From assembly GCA_024642545.1 (NCBI GenBank), contig JAHEAW010000004.1, positions 1 to 42,443 of the forward strand: a DNA stretch of 42,443 nt, written 5' to 3'. Under the pieces are notes generated by a model. That model was not told where the DNA came from and did not search any database. It worked only from the letters and a program-made list of their open reading frames with translations. Of the stretch, positions 1-8,079 are shown piece by piece; positions within the stretch are counted from its first letter, which is position 1; every line of letters starts with the position of its first letter. Source of the stretch: Erythrobacteraceae bacterium. Lineage in GTDB: Bacteria > Pseudomonadota > Alphaproteobacteria > Sphingomonadales > Sphingomonadaceae. The translations under genes were made by a program, and so were the position numbers.

Positions 1-1
1 T

Positions 2-112
2 ATTGGTCATGGTTTGCACGGTGATCGGAGCATCGCCGCCGACAGGTGTATTGCCAACCATTATCTGGCGGCTCTTGCGGCGTTCAATATCACGCCATGG
101 TCTGATAGATGA
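2..112 (+). CDS. C-terminal fragment of an unidentified protein
   Basis: Frame 2 is open from the window edge to a TGA at 110-112 and encodes about 36 residues ending in ITPWSDR. The composition (several Ala, the segment [10 protein letters not shown]) looks like a helical C-terminus of a real gene, and it ends 45 bases before the next start. The fragment is too short to assign a family. It could also be a chance open frame. Confidence 0.4.
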   Translation: MGHGLHGDRSIAADRCIANHYLAALAAFNITPWSDR

Positions 113-157
113 CATTGTGTCCCTATAGGCTCAAGCTGCTAAGGGCGAAAGTCATCT

Positions 158-1207
158 GTGGTAAAAAGCCAGCGTCACGGCGCAAACAAGGACAGTGTCT
201 TGATTGAACAGAATGCGACCGACGCGACGGAAGGCAAAGAAGCGCTCATTATTGGCCGGGTGCTGGACGGTCGGGGCGGTGCCCGCGCGATCGACTGGGA
301 AGATGCATCGGGCTGGGAGCCATCGGCCCCAAACGAAGTCCTATGGGTTCATTTGCGCCGTGATGCCGATGGGGTCCGCTCATGGCTGGAGAGCAATACC
401 AACATGTCGCCCACCACGGCAGCATTACTGGTGTCAGATTCGACCCGTCCGCGCGCCTTCACCGAACAGCAGGCGCTGGTTGCGACTTTGCGCGGCATCA
501 ACTTCAACCCTGGTGCGCAGCCGGAAGACATGGTTTCCCTGCAATTATGGTGCGATGGAGGGAGGATCATCACCTTGCGGAGACTGCCTTTGCAAACCCC
601 GCGTGATGTCCTGGCATTGCTCGATGAAAATCGTGGTCCGCATGATGCGGGCGGGGCAGTTACCCAGATTGTTGAACAATTGATCGCGCGCATGAACCAG
701 TCGATTGTCGATATGAACGATACGATTGACCGGCTCGAGGAATCCGATCCGGAAGAAAGCACGGGCGAGAAGCTGGCGATGATTGCTCATATCCGCCGCA
801 ATGCGCTGGCTCTCAAACGGCATATGTCGCCGCAGCACGAAGCGCTGGAGCGCATTTCACGCGACGCGCCGCCTTGGTTTGAAGATCATGACCGGCGCGA
901 AATTGCAGAAACGATCGAACGGCTAAGACGGTTTCTCGACGATCTTGATATCAGCAAGGAAAGTGCATTGGTGTTGCAGGACGATATTCGCGCCCGCGCG
1001 CTCGCACGGTCCGACAAGACCAGTTACCTGCTCACAATTGTGGCCGCGATTTTCCTGCCGCTAGGTTTTTTGACCGGACTGATGGGGATCAATGTGGGCG
1101 GCATGCCTGGATTAAACCAGCCCGATGCGTTCTGGGTGGTAGTGGGACTGTGCGCAGCTGTATTCCTAGGGCAGCTTTATCTGTTCCGAAAATGGAGGTG
1201 GTTGTAG
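158..1207 (+). CDS. CorA-family divalent cation transporter, ZntB-like
   Basis: This is an inner-membrane metal transporter of the CorA superfamily (2-TM-GxN family). The 349-residue product has a long soluble N-terminal funnel domain that is largely alpha-helical from about residue 165 to 285. Two C-terminal membrane helices follow (about 288-308 and 322-342). The segment after TM1 reads GLMGINVGGMPG, the ZntB-type version of the pore motif (GxN followed by GGxPG) rather than the classical GMN of CorA. By family knowledge this points to zinc or another divalent ion, but substrate cannot be read from sequence. The start is GTG at 158; a TTG at 200 is an alternative. The gene converges on the GAF-EAL gene with only 26 bases between stops. 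Confidence 0.85.
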   Translation: MVKSQRHGANKDSVLIEQNATDATEGKEALIIGRVLDGRGGARAIDWEDASGWEPSAPNEVLWVHLRRDADGVRSWLESNTNMSPTTAALLVSDSTRPRAFTEQQALVATLRGINFNPGAQPEDMVSLQLWCDGGRIITLRRLPLQTPRDVLALLDENRGPHDAGGAVTQIVEQLIARMNQSIVDMNDTIDRLEESDPEESTGEKLAMIAHIRRNALALKRHMSPQHEALERISRDAPPWFEDHDRREIAETIERLRRFLDDLDISKESALVLQDDIRARALARSDKTSYLLTIVAAIFLPLGFLTGLMGINVGGMPGLNQPDAFWVVVGLCAAVFLGQLYLFRKWRWL

Positions 1208-1233
1208 CTGCGAGTGAACAATAGGTTATGTAA

Positions 1234-2550
1234 TCAGGCGCGGAGCCGCATTTCACCCAGCTTGATGCTCGCCTTTGCTGCTGTGGATACTTTACCCTTG
1301 TTTTGATCGTCATCGCTGCACCCTGCGCCAAGCAGGAATTGCTGCGAAGCTACGACCGGCAAGGGGCGGGAATAGAAATACCCTTGTCCATAGGTGATGC
1401 CAAGATCGGCCATCAGGTCACGTTCCTCGACGCATTCGATTCCCTCGGCTACCAGCGAGCAGCCGATTTGTTGGGAGAAGGACACCAGCGCTGACGCCAG
1501 TGCGCGGCGGGCAGGGTCGCGGTGAATGTCGCGCGTCAAGCTCATGTCCAGCTTGAGGATACTGGGTTCCAGGTCGACAATATGGCGCAGCCCAGCATAG
1601 CCTGCCCCGACATCGTCAATCGCAATGCGGGCTTTCGGACTGATCCTGCGCAACGCTTTGGCGAGGGCCGTAAAATCGGTCACTTCCTGATGTTCGGTGA
1701 CTTCAATGACCAACTGTTCGCCGTCATGATTCCCCAACGCTTGTTCCAGCGCCCCGGAAATGATTGTGGCTGGCGAGGCGTTGATCGAAACATAGTGGCC
1801 AGCCGGTACATAGGGCAGGGTGGCCAGCGCAGAGCGTACCGCGAGCATTTCAAGTTCGACCCCGAGCCCGACTTCATCTGCTTCATCGAACCAGCAATCG
1901 GGTCCGCGCAAGGCCGCGTCGGGAAAACGCGCCAAGCATTCGACACCGGCCGATCGATTGTCTGCAAGATGATGGATCGGCTGGTGGAAAATGGTCAGGC
2001 TATTGCCGGTAATCAGCTTGCCAATCGTATCCTGCAAGGAAGACCTGCGCATATCGCGTTCAATATCACCTTCGATCTGCTCGCTGGCCAAGGTTGCAAA
2101 GGCGCGTAGCACGCCGATATCCCGTTCGGTCATGCTGCGGTCCGGCGTGCGGCTGAGCGCACAGAAACTGCCGTAAACCGTTCCATCCGACAAGCGCAGC
2201 GGCACATTCAGGTGGCAGCCAACCGGCAGCATATGGGTCACGGCCATATTCTGCGTCATCGGGTAATCAGCTGGGTCCTGAATCAATTCTGGCAAATTGC
2301 CCTGCAGGACATGCCAGCAATAACCGTCTTCTACCGGTTCACGGTGACCCGGCCCCATAGGCAGATCGAGATCGGAACTAACATGCGTGAGTTCGCGAAT
2401 TCCGCCATCGTATTTTGAGACAAAGGCGATTTCTACGCCAAGGTGATTACGTACTGCACCAAGGATACGGTCAATTCGCGCATCCGCCATCAGCGAATCG
2501 CCCGGTATCTTGGCGCTGACCGCGCTTTCCAATGATGAATCGCTACCCAT
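1234..2550 (-). CDS. GAF-EAL domain protein, probable c-di-GMP phosphodiesterase
   Basis: The 438-residue cytoplasmic protein has an N-terminal GAF sensor domain (about 25-160) and a C-terminal EAL domain (about 180-410). EAL proteins hydrolyse cyclic di-GMP to pGpG using two metal ions. The signature EAL is ECL here (ECLAR, 204-208). The other catalytic positions look present: N258, EVTEH 283-287, the D312-D313 pair in IDDVGAGY, K333 in LKLD, E369 and E372 in EGIE, and GQGY near 388. Activity is therefore plausible, but the loop 6 sequence DVGAGYAG departs from the usual DFGTGYSS. The GAF ligand is unknown. There is no GGDEF domain and no membrane segment. It lies downstream of the ECF-nrsF pair on the same strand, 66 bases away, so read-through is possible. 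Confidence 0.85.
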   Translation of the reverse strand: MGSDSSLESAVSAKIPGDSLMADARIDRILGAVRNHLGVEIAFVSKYDGGIRELTHVSSDLDLPMGPGHREPVEDGYCWHVLQGNLPELIQDPADYPMTQNMAVTHMLPVGCHLNVPLRLSDGTVYGSFCALSRTPDRSMTERDIGVLRAFATLASEQIEGDIERDMRRSSLQDTIGKLITGNSLTIFHQPIHHLADNRSAGVECLARFPDAALRGPDCWFDEADEVGLGVELEMLAVRSALATLPYVPAGHYVSINASPATIISGALEQALGNHDGEQLVIEVTEHQEVTDFTALAKALRRISPKARIAIDDVGAGYAGLRHIVDLEPSILKLDMSLTRDIHRDPARRALASALVSFSQQIGCSLVAEGIECVEERDLMADLGITYGQGYFYSRPLPVVASQQFLLGAGCSDDDQNKGKVSTAAKASIKLGEMRLRA

Positions 2551-2616
2551 CCCTCGTCTTATCAGGGCAAATCGCTAACAGGCCGTAAATCCAAAGGTTT
2601 CCGCGCGGTAATTCTG

Positions 2617-3258
2617 CTACCATCTTAGCAGCGGCGGAACGGCAAACCGGCCAAGCAATCCGGACAACAGAACCGGAGTTACATGGAACAGGCCTAGATG
2701 CACGATCCCGTCGAACGGGCAGGCTAGCCCATAAGCAAATGCCCCGAAGGCGCCTGCGGCAACGCCAGCGTGCAGACCTGCGCGGGCTGATGAGACAGGA
2801 GCCCCGCGTTTCAGCCAGCCGAAGAGCGAGAGGCCGACCAGTGCCGATGCCGCCATTGCCGAGAGGAAGCAGTATGGTCCGTAAGGATCGCTTGTGGCAG
2901 GGGCCAGTGAGCCGCGGGTAACAAGCGATACAAAGGCCGCAAGGGGCACCATTGCAAGCATAGCCATAGCCCATTTGGGGCCGTCATGATGGCTGCCAAC
3001 TCTTGGTGACGCCATCGACACGGCGCTGATTGAACAAGCCACGCCCAAGACCAGCAGCAACCCATTGGTAATCAGGAAGTATGGCGAGACGTCCCCGCTG
3101 GTCAAACCGTGCCGCAGCCCGTCAAGCAGCGCAATAAGCACTATCGTGACAAGCAGCGCCGCTAAGGCCAGGGCCAGACCAGTCCCCGCTTTCATGCGGC
3201 GAACCGGGGTCAATTCATTGGTCATGCGATCGATCAGATCCTGGTTGGGCCGGTTCAT
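2617..3258 (-). CDS. nrsF: NrsF-type (DUF1109) membrane anti-sigma factor
   Basis: The product is a roughly 213-residue integral membrane protein with six predicted hydrophobic segments. It matches the NrsF/DUF1109 family, whose members hold a SigF-type ECF sigma factor at the membrane and release it under metal or oxidative stress. The cysteine region characteristic of the family is visible near the C-terminus (GLACPFDGIVH). The short N-terminal soluble stretch starts NRPNQDLIDRM. ATG at 3258 begins two bases after the sigma factor stop. An in-frame TTG at 3264 overlaps that stop and is an alternative start. Placement directly behind the ECF sigma gene supports the sigma/anti-sigma assignment. 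Confidence 0.85.
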   Translation of the reverse strand: MNRPNQDLIDRMTNELTPVRRMKAGTGLALALAALLVTIVLIALLDGLRHGLTSGDVSPYFLITNGLLLVLGVACSISAVSMASPRVGSHHDGPKWAMAMLAMVPLAAFVSLVTRGSLAPATSDPYGPYCFLSAMAASALVGLSLFGWLKRGAPVSSARAGLHAGVAAGAFGAFAYGLACPFDGIVHLGLFHVTPVLLSGLLGRFAVPPLLRW

Positions 3259-3260
3259 AA

Positions 3261-3791
3261 TCAATCTGCTTTCTCGATAAGCCCGGACAATCGTTTCAAT
3301 CCGCGATGAATGTTGACTTTGATGGCCGCTTCGCTCTGTCCGCAGTGGGTGGCGGCATCGCGAATGGAATGCCCTTCAATCTTGACAAGTTCGATAGCCA
3401 GCGCCTGCTTTGCCGGGATCTGCTGCAGCAAGCGGCCCAGACTGATGCGTGCCATCATCGCTTCCTCGCCGCTGTCTGAGGCTGCATCATAGTCTTCCAG
3501 CGCCTCCTCTTGCCGGCGATATACCTTGCGCAGATGATCGACCCAGCGATAGCGGGCGATTGCCGCGAGCCATGGCAAAAACGGGCGGCTGGGATCGAAG
3601 GTCGCGCGCTTGTGATGCAGCGCCAGCAACACTTCCTGTACCAGATCGCCGGTCTGTGCCGACGGTACCTTGTGGCGGAAATAGCGCTCCAGCCAACCGG
3701 ATGCCTCGCTCAGCAACACCCGATAGGCCCCGCGGTCTCCCTTTTGGGAAAGAGCCATCAAACGGCGCAGGGTTGCTTCATCGGCAATCAT
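3261..3791 (-). CDS. sigF: ECF sigma factor, SigF-like
   Basis: The product is an ECF (group 4) sigma factor of about 176 residues. Region 2 contains DLVQEVLLALHHKRATFDP and PWLAAIARYRWVDHLRK. Region 4 contains RLLQQIPAKQALAIELV and an HTH, SIRDAATHCGQSEAAIKVNIHRGL. Coupling to an nrsF gene immediately downstream indicates the SigF-type group described in Caulobacter, which responds to oxidative or metal stress. The ATG at 3791 was chosen; a TTG seven codons upstream (3812) would also work. A promoter matching the consensus of this sigma group lies just upstream (3855-3882), implying autoregulation. The stimulus is inferred from the family only. Confidence 0.9.
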   Translation of the reverse strand: MIADEATLRRLMALSQKGDRGAYRVLLSEASGWLERYFRHKVPSAQTGDLVQEVLLALHHKRATFDPSRPFLPWLAAIARYRWVDHLRKVYRRQEEALEDYDAASDSGEEAMMARISLGRLLQQIPAKQALAIELVKIEGHSIRDAATHCGQSEAAIKVNIHRGLKRLSGLIEKAD

Positions 3792-3854
3792 CCGGGGCGC
3801 ATTCTGGCGCAATATGCCAAGTCTGGAAAGATCGCACTTTTACCCATGAGCGGC

Positions 3855-3882
3855 TTTCCGCTGCTGGGGAGCAATTGGTTAC
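3855..3882 (-). promoter_or_regulatory. Predicted SigF-type ECF promoter of sigF-nrsF
   Basis: On the minus strand GTAACC (3882-3877) is separated by 16 bases from CGGAAA (3860-3855). This fits the GTAACC-N16-CG(G/A)A promoters known for NrsF-coupled ECF sigma factors in alphaproteobacteria. Transcription would start near 3847, 35-55 bases before the sigF start candidates. The site sits in the 80-base gap between the GNAT gene and sigF. Confidence 0.6.
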
Positions 3883-3892
3883 ACTGCGCGTC

Positions 3893-4408
3893 CTATCCCA
3901 ATCGCAATTCGTAAAGAAATTCCGCATCACGCTGCTGACCGACCCAAAAGCCGATATCGGCGATCTTGCCAAATCCATAGCGCTGATAGAACCGCTGCGC
4001 GCCATAATTCTCGCTATAGACCGACAGCTGGACCGCGTCGGCCTGACACGCTTTTGCCTCATCTAGCGCCCATTCCATCAAGGCTGCGCCAATGCCCTTA
4101 CCGGTCATGCCCGCAGCAGTGTAAAGCTGCCCCAGTGCAATCGGGTTGCTGGCGCTAGAATATTCAGCATAGTTGCTGGGCATGACCATTTTGCAATAGC
4201 CCAACAGTTTGCCGCCATCTTCGGCCAGACAATAGATGCATTCAGGTGCAGCGACTTCGCTGGCAACCTTCGCCTGCGAATAGGCTTCCCCGAGAAAACT
4301 CGCGAGGTCTTCAGGGCGGTACAGGTCTTCAAATGCAGCACAAAAACTGTCGCGCCCAAGGGCGGACAGGGTAGGAACATCAGCGAATGTGGCAGCGCGC
4401 AGGATCAT
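3893..4408 (-). CDS. GNAT family N-acetyltransferase
   Basis: The 171-residue cytoplasmic protein has the GNAT fold, which transfers an acetyl group from acetyl-CoA to an amine. It begins MILRAATFADVPTL, typical of beta-1 to alpha-1. The acetyl-CoA binding motif A is GMTGKGIGAALME (a Q/RxxGxG/A variant). Motif B, SVYSENYGAQRFYQRYGFGK, carries the usual alpha-4/beta-6 signature N-x-x-A-x-x-F-Y-x-x-x-G-F. An in-frame extension up to 4459 lacks GNAT features, so the ATG at 4408 is preferred. The substrate is unknown. The gene lies upstream of the sigF promoter on the same strand. Confidence 0.85.
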   Translation of the reverse strand: MILRAATFADVPTLSALGRDSFCAAFEDLYRPEDLASFLGEAYSQAKVASEVAAPECIYCLAEDGGKLLGYCKMVMPSNYAEYSSASNPIALGQLYTAAGMTGKGIGAALMEWALDEAKACQADAVQLSVYSENYGAQRFYQRYGFGKIADIGFWVGQQRDAEFLYELRLG

Positions 4409-4512
4409 TGGCAGGCCAGTACCTGCAAAACATTGCGCGATAAAGTGGATAGAGTGCAAGGCGGTTCGGAGGGATGCTTCGCAAGGCGGATTTCTGTGCT
4501 AGCAATGCGCTC

Positions 4513-5511
4513 ATGAACCGTATGCTTTCCCGCTTCGCCCTGATTTTTTCAACCATGCTGCCAGTGGCGGCGATTGCGCAGGATGCTCCGGCCGAAGCGC
4601 CAAAATGGTCGATTGCAATTCATGGCGGCGCAGGGACGATGGACCGGTCCAAAATGACCGATCAACAGCAAGCCGATTACAAGGCGGCATTGCAAGCCGC
4701 GCTTGATGCAGGTTCATCGGTTTTACGCGGCGGCGGCACGGCGATGGCGGCCGTGGAGGCAGCGATCGTGATTATGGAGGATGATCCCAAATTCAATGCG
4801 GGACGCGGCGCGGTGTTCACCTGGGACGGAAAGAACGAACTGGACGCAGCGGTGATGGACGGGCGCACGCGCGCAGCCGGCGCAGTTACGGGCGTAACCA
4901 CTGTCAGGCACCCGATTTTGCTTGCCGATGCAGTGATGAAGGATGGCCGCCATGTGTTTCTCAGCGGCGCAGGCGCAGAGGAGTTCGCGCAGGAGCATGG
5001 TCTGCAGATGGAACCACCTGAATGGTTTGCCACGCCAGCGCGCAAGGAATCGCTGGACCGGCTCAAGGCCGAACAGCTGACCGCCTATGACGTTGACCAT
5101 AAATATGGCACGGTCGGTGCAGTGGCACTGGACCAGCAGGGTCATGTGGCGGCAGGTACTTCTACTGGCGGTCTGACAGGAAAGCGCTGGGGTCGGATTG
5201 GCGATTCGCCGATCATTGGTGCGGGCACCTATGCCGACGACCGAGCCTGCGCTGTTTCTGCCACCGGCGCGGGCGAATATTTCATCAAAGTCGGGGTTGC
5301 GCATGAAATTTGCGCGCGGATTCGGCTGTTGGGTGACGCCCCGCAGGTTGCCGCTGATGCGGTGATGCAGGAAGTGGCCGATCTGGGCGGCGATGGCGGC
5401 GTAATCGTGGTTACCCCATCCGGCGAAGCAGTCTTTTCGTTCAATACGCAAGGCATGTACCGCGGCCGCGCAGATAGTAGCGGGACCAGCGAAGTCGCAA
5501 TCTTCAATTAA
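4513..5511 (+). CDS. Isoaspartyl peptidase / plant-type L-asparaginase, periplasmic
   Basis: This is a 332-residue Ntn-hydrolase of the IaaA/ASRGL1 family. It hydrolyses isoaspartyl dipeptides and L-asparagine after autoproteolysis in front of a catalytic threonine. The threonine is in KYGTVGAVALD; the flanking GTSTGG region and the N-terminal IHGGAGTM are family hallmarks. The protein begins with a clear signal peptide (MNRMLSRFALIFSTML...AIAQ), indicating periplasmic localisation. The chosen ATG at 4513 starts the signal peptide directly; the frame is open upstream to 4474 but gives no credible extension. It is divergent from the GNAT gene. EC 3.4.19.5 is likely by family. Confidence 0.9.
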   Translation: MNRMLSRFALIFSTMLPVAAIAQDAPAEAPKWSIAIHGGAGTMDRSKMTDQQQADYKAALQAALDAGSSVLRGGGTAMAAVEAAIVIMEDDPKFNAGRGAVFTWDGKNELDAAVMDGRTRAAGAVTGVTTVRHPILLADAVMKDGRHVFLSGAGAEEFAQEHGLQMEPPEWFATPARKESLDRLKAEQLTAYDVDHKYGTVGAVALDQQGHVAAGTSTGGLTGKRWGRIGDSPIIGAGTYADDRACAVSATGAGEYFIKVGVAHEICARIRLLGDAPQVAADAVMQEVADLGGDGGVIVVTPSGEAVFSFNTQGMYRGRADSSGTSEVAIFN

Positions 5512-5705
5512 ACGCCAAGAGATCGCCAAACAGCATTAATAACGCTTTTTTGACGCGCGGGCTTTTGACCCGGCCAAGGCGATGTTGCATTAAGCGGGCA
5601 TCCGTTTCCGAGAAGATATCTGAGGTTGCCCGGGTTCGGCATTGGGTCAGGTCAGGCAGGCACAATTGTCTGCAGGCTGATGATCATTGCAAGAGGGAAA
5701 ACTCT

Positions 5706-6155
5706 ATGAATATTTTTCGTCACGCAGCCGTAATGGCTGCTTCTGCTACGCTCGTCTTTGCGATTCCTGCCGCAGCGCAGGACCAATATCCGCTGGTGGG
5801 CGGGGATTATGTCGAAGTCAGCGGAATCGAAATCCATGATGGCCATGCGCTTGATTATGCCAATCACCTTGCCGGGATTTGGCGCAAGGGGCAGGATTTC
5901 GCGGTCAAGCAGGGCTGGATCACCAGCTATGAAATTCTCTCGAACGTCTATCCGCGCAAGGGGGAGCCTGATCTCTACCTGCTTACCCGTTTCCCGACTT
6001 TTGCCAGCGAAGCGGAAGGTGAGGCGCGCGGTAAAGCCTACCGTGAAATGATGAAGGCGACGATTGCAGATATGCAAAAGCAATCGGGCGACCGCGCCGA
6101 ATATCGGACGCTGGCCGGCAGCGAATTGCTGCAGGAACTCAAATGGCGCAAGTGA
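5706..6155 (+). CDS. Small secreted protein of unknown function
   Basis: The 149-residue product has an N-terminal signal peptide (MNIFRHAAVMAASATLVFAIPAAAQ) with a predicted cleavage after AQ. The mature domain starts YPLVGGDYVEVSGIEIHDGHA and ends ELLQELKWRK. I do not recognise the family. The layout, with paired aromatic residues and a central SNVYPRKGEPDLYLLTRFP, could be a ferredoxin-like or dimeric alpha-beta barrel fold, but that is a guess. The start is secure: GAGGGAAAA lies 7-12 bases before ATG 5706, although the frame is open upstream to 5550. It is followed by a terminator, so it is probably monocistronic. The 194 bases upstream show no motif I can name. Confidence 0.8.
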   Translation: MNIFRHAAVMAASATLVFAIPAAAQDQYPLVGGDYVEVSGIEIHDGHALDYANHLAGIWRKGQDFAVKQGWITSYEILSNVYPRKGEPDLYLLTRFPTFASEAEGEARGKAYREMMKATIADMQKQSGDRAEYRTLAGSELLQELKWRK

Positions 6156-6184
6156 TCCGCAGTGCGGATTAGCTAACGTTAGAC

Positions 6185-6217
6185 AATCGGGCCGGACGCA
6201 TATGGTCTGGCCCGATT
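6185..6217. terminator. Bidirectional hairpin terminator
   Basis: AATCGGGCC at 6185-6193 pairs perfectly with GGCCCGATT at 6209-6217, with a GAC/GTC extension inside. The hairpin lies between the convergent secreted-protein and beta-lactamase genes. The T-tract is short in both directions. Confidence 0.6.
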
Positions 6218-6229
6218 TACATGGTGCAC

Positions 6230-7162
6230 CTATCCGGTCGCCCCGGTCTGCTGCGCTGCAAAGCTGACCAGAACGTGCCCCACTTGAGCAAGGACACTTT
6301 CCGATTGAGGATCAATCGCCGGTTGCGGTGCTGACGATCTGTAATAGGCGGCAAAAGTGAAGGGCGCCGAGTCAACTGGCCCCGCAAATCCAATATCGGC
6401 ATAAGTGCTGGCCGACCCTGGGCCAGTTGACGTTCCTGTCTTGTCACCAGCGTTCCAGTTTTGCGGCAGGCCGGCACGGATCCGCCGCGCGCCCGTTCCA
6501 GTCGCTGTCATCCATTTTCGCAGCAGCAGCTGGTTTGCAGATGTCAGCACATCGCCAAACAGGATTTTCTCCACCGTAAGTGCCATGGCATGCGGGCTGG
6601 TGGTATCGCGGACTTCTCCTGCTGGGGCAAAGTTCAGTTCCGGCTCCGTCCGATCTAACCGGCTGACCATGTCGCCCATACTGCGCCAGAACTGGGTCAT
6701 GCGCTGCGGCCCGCCCACCCTTGCCAGCAGGAGATTGGCGGCGGTGTTGTCACTCAACTTCTGCGCGGCTTCAGCAAGTTCGCGCAATGTTGCCCCTTGT
6801 TCGAGCCGCTCTGCCGTGAAAGGGGCGTAAGAAAGGAGGTCAGCCTTGGTCCATTGCAACCTTTCATCGGCGCTTATCTCACCATCCTGATCGAGCTTGA
6901 GCACCAAGGCGGCGAGTGAGAGTTTGAATGATGAACAGTGCGGAAAAAGTTCATTGGCGCGGTACCCGAGCATTTGCCCGGTGGCAGTATCGCGGAAGGC
7001 AACGCCGAGCATTCCGTCATACGTTGCCTCAATGATCCGTAATTTGGCCGCCAACCTGCCCGGGACCGTGCGGTCAAGCGGCACGCAGGCCGCCAGCGAA
7101 CCTGCGCCCATTGCGAGCATCAGATTGCGGCGGCTGATGGGGAGGGGCTTATCAGTGATCAC
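6230..7162 (-). CDS. Class A serine beta-lactamase family protein, exported
   Basis: The 310-residue product has all class A motifs: S77-x-x-K80 within HCSSFK, S137-D-N139, the omega-loop E173-P-E-L-N177 and K241-T-G243. This predicts acylation and deacylation of beta-lactams. Cys76 precedes the nucleophile, as in KPC and CTX-M, but no partner cysteine follows KTG (KTGTSTGPG), so the carbapenemase disulfide is absent. The N-terminus has a twin-arginine-like motif (ISRRNLML) and a lipobox-like SLAAC, suggesting Tat export and possible lipidation. The GTG start at 7162 overlaps the RDD gene stop by four bases, so the gene is the last member of the MoxR-DUF58 operon rather than a free-standing resistance gene. 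Spectrum is unknown. Confidence 0.9.
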   Translation of the reverse strand: MITDKPLPISRRNLMLAMGAGSLAACVPLDRTVPGRLAAKLRIIEATYDGMLGVAFRDTATGQMLGYRANELFPHCSSFKLSLAALVLKLDQDGEISADERLQWTKADLLSYAPFTAERLEQGATLRELAEAAQKLSDNTAANLLLARVGGPQRMTQFWRSMGDMVSRLDRTEPELNFAPAGEVRDTTSPHAMALTVEKILFGDVLTSANQLLLRKWMTATGTGARRIRAGLPQNWNAGDKTGTSTGPGSASTYADIGFAGPVDSAPFTFAAYYRSSAPQPAIDPQSESVLAQVGHVLVSFAAQQTGATG

Positions 7163-8079
7163 GAATGTTTGTCCGCCTTTCGTTTGCCGAAGCGCAAATT
7201 GCCTTCCAGCCGGGCGCGCAACTGGCTGTAGAAACTCTCCAGAAAGGCTTTCTCATCACCGCCGCCTACGGTCCAGCCAATCTTGTCGCAGATGGTTTTC
7301 GCCACAGCCTCGATTGCTTCCTGACTTCCCTCGCGTAGGACGCGTTCGAGTGTCTGTAGCTCATACTCGCCGTAAACGGCCAATTCCTTCGAGCCGAACC
7401 GGTAGCGAGCACCCGTAACATCGCTCACGCCCTCACGTGCGGCGGCGCCAGTTGAAAGGGTAGGGGCAAGTTTGGTGCGCGGGGCTTCTACCACCCATGT
7501 CCCGGCGATCAGATCCCCGGCGCGCATTGCATCGCGGTTGAAACAGGCGAACAACATGAATACCAGAAACCATGCCGCTGCGGCCCAGCCGGCAGCGCCA
7601 TTGTCCCCGCTTGGCGCGCTGAATACGAAAACCAGCGGCAGTAGGATTTCAACATCACGCAGAAGGTTGCGAGCCAGCACTGCCTCTGGAGTGAGATGTC
7701 CGCCATCGCGCGCGGCCACGCGCAGTCCGACCAGGCGTTTGCCCGGCGTGGCCCCGCGCGGCCCCATTTCAAAGGTTAGAAAGTATCCATAGCGTGCCAG
7801 AAACAGCACAAGGATATAGATCACCAGTAGGAATTCCCCGGCCCCGGCAATGTTTCCTGCACCACCCCCTGATTTCAGCACGCCACCGAAAATCCACCCC
7901 AACATCAACGTGAAGCTGATTATCACAATGAAAATGATCAGATAATCGATGATCAGCGCGCCTGCCCTGGCGCTGCGCGCACCGACGGTAAAGGGCAAGG
8001 CAATGCCTTCAGGTGTTTCCACGATCCGCCGCCGTTTTCCTTGTGCTGCATCGTAAGATCTCGTCTGGCTGCGGCTCAC
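7159..8079 (-). CDS. RDD family membrane protein
   Basis: This 306-residue protein carries the RDD domain (about 25-195). The Arg-Asp motif region is RAGALIIDYLI in the first helix, and the family TPGKRLVGLRV segment follows. About four hydrophobic segments lie at 42-64, 84-105, 145-165 and 170-185. RDD domains occur in poorly characterised membrane proteins, often next to MoxR/DUF58 genes. The soluble C-terminal 110 residues are charged and helical (LESFYSQLRARLEGNLRFGK) and may contact a cytoplasmic partner. Start and stop overlap the neighbouring genes by four bases each, so translation is probably coupled across SpoIIM-RDD-beta-lactamase. No enzymatic function can be assigned. Confidence 0.85.
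   Translation of the reverse strand: MSRSQTRSYDAAQGKRRRIVETPEGIALPFTVGARSARAGALIIDYLIIFIVIISFTLMLGWIFGGVLKSGGGAGNIAGAGEFLLVIYILVLFLARYGYFLTFEMGPRGATPGKRLVGLRVAARDGGHLTPEAVLARNLLRDVEILLPLVFVFSAPSGDNGAAGWAAAAWFLVFMLFACFNRDAMRAGDLIAGTWVVEAPRTKLAPTLSTGAAAREGVSDVTGARYRFGSKELAVYGEYELQTLERVLREGSQEAIEAVAKTICDKIGWTVGGGDEKAFLESFYSQLRARLEGNLRFGKRKADKHS

Noticed and set aside
6230-7162. KPC-like carbapenemase, because of HCSSFK
   Set aside because: The partner cysteine after KTG that forms the carbapenemase disulfide is missing, so only general class A membership is supported.
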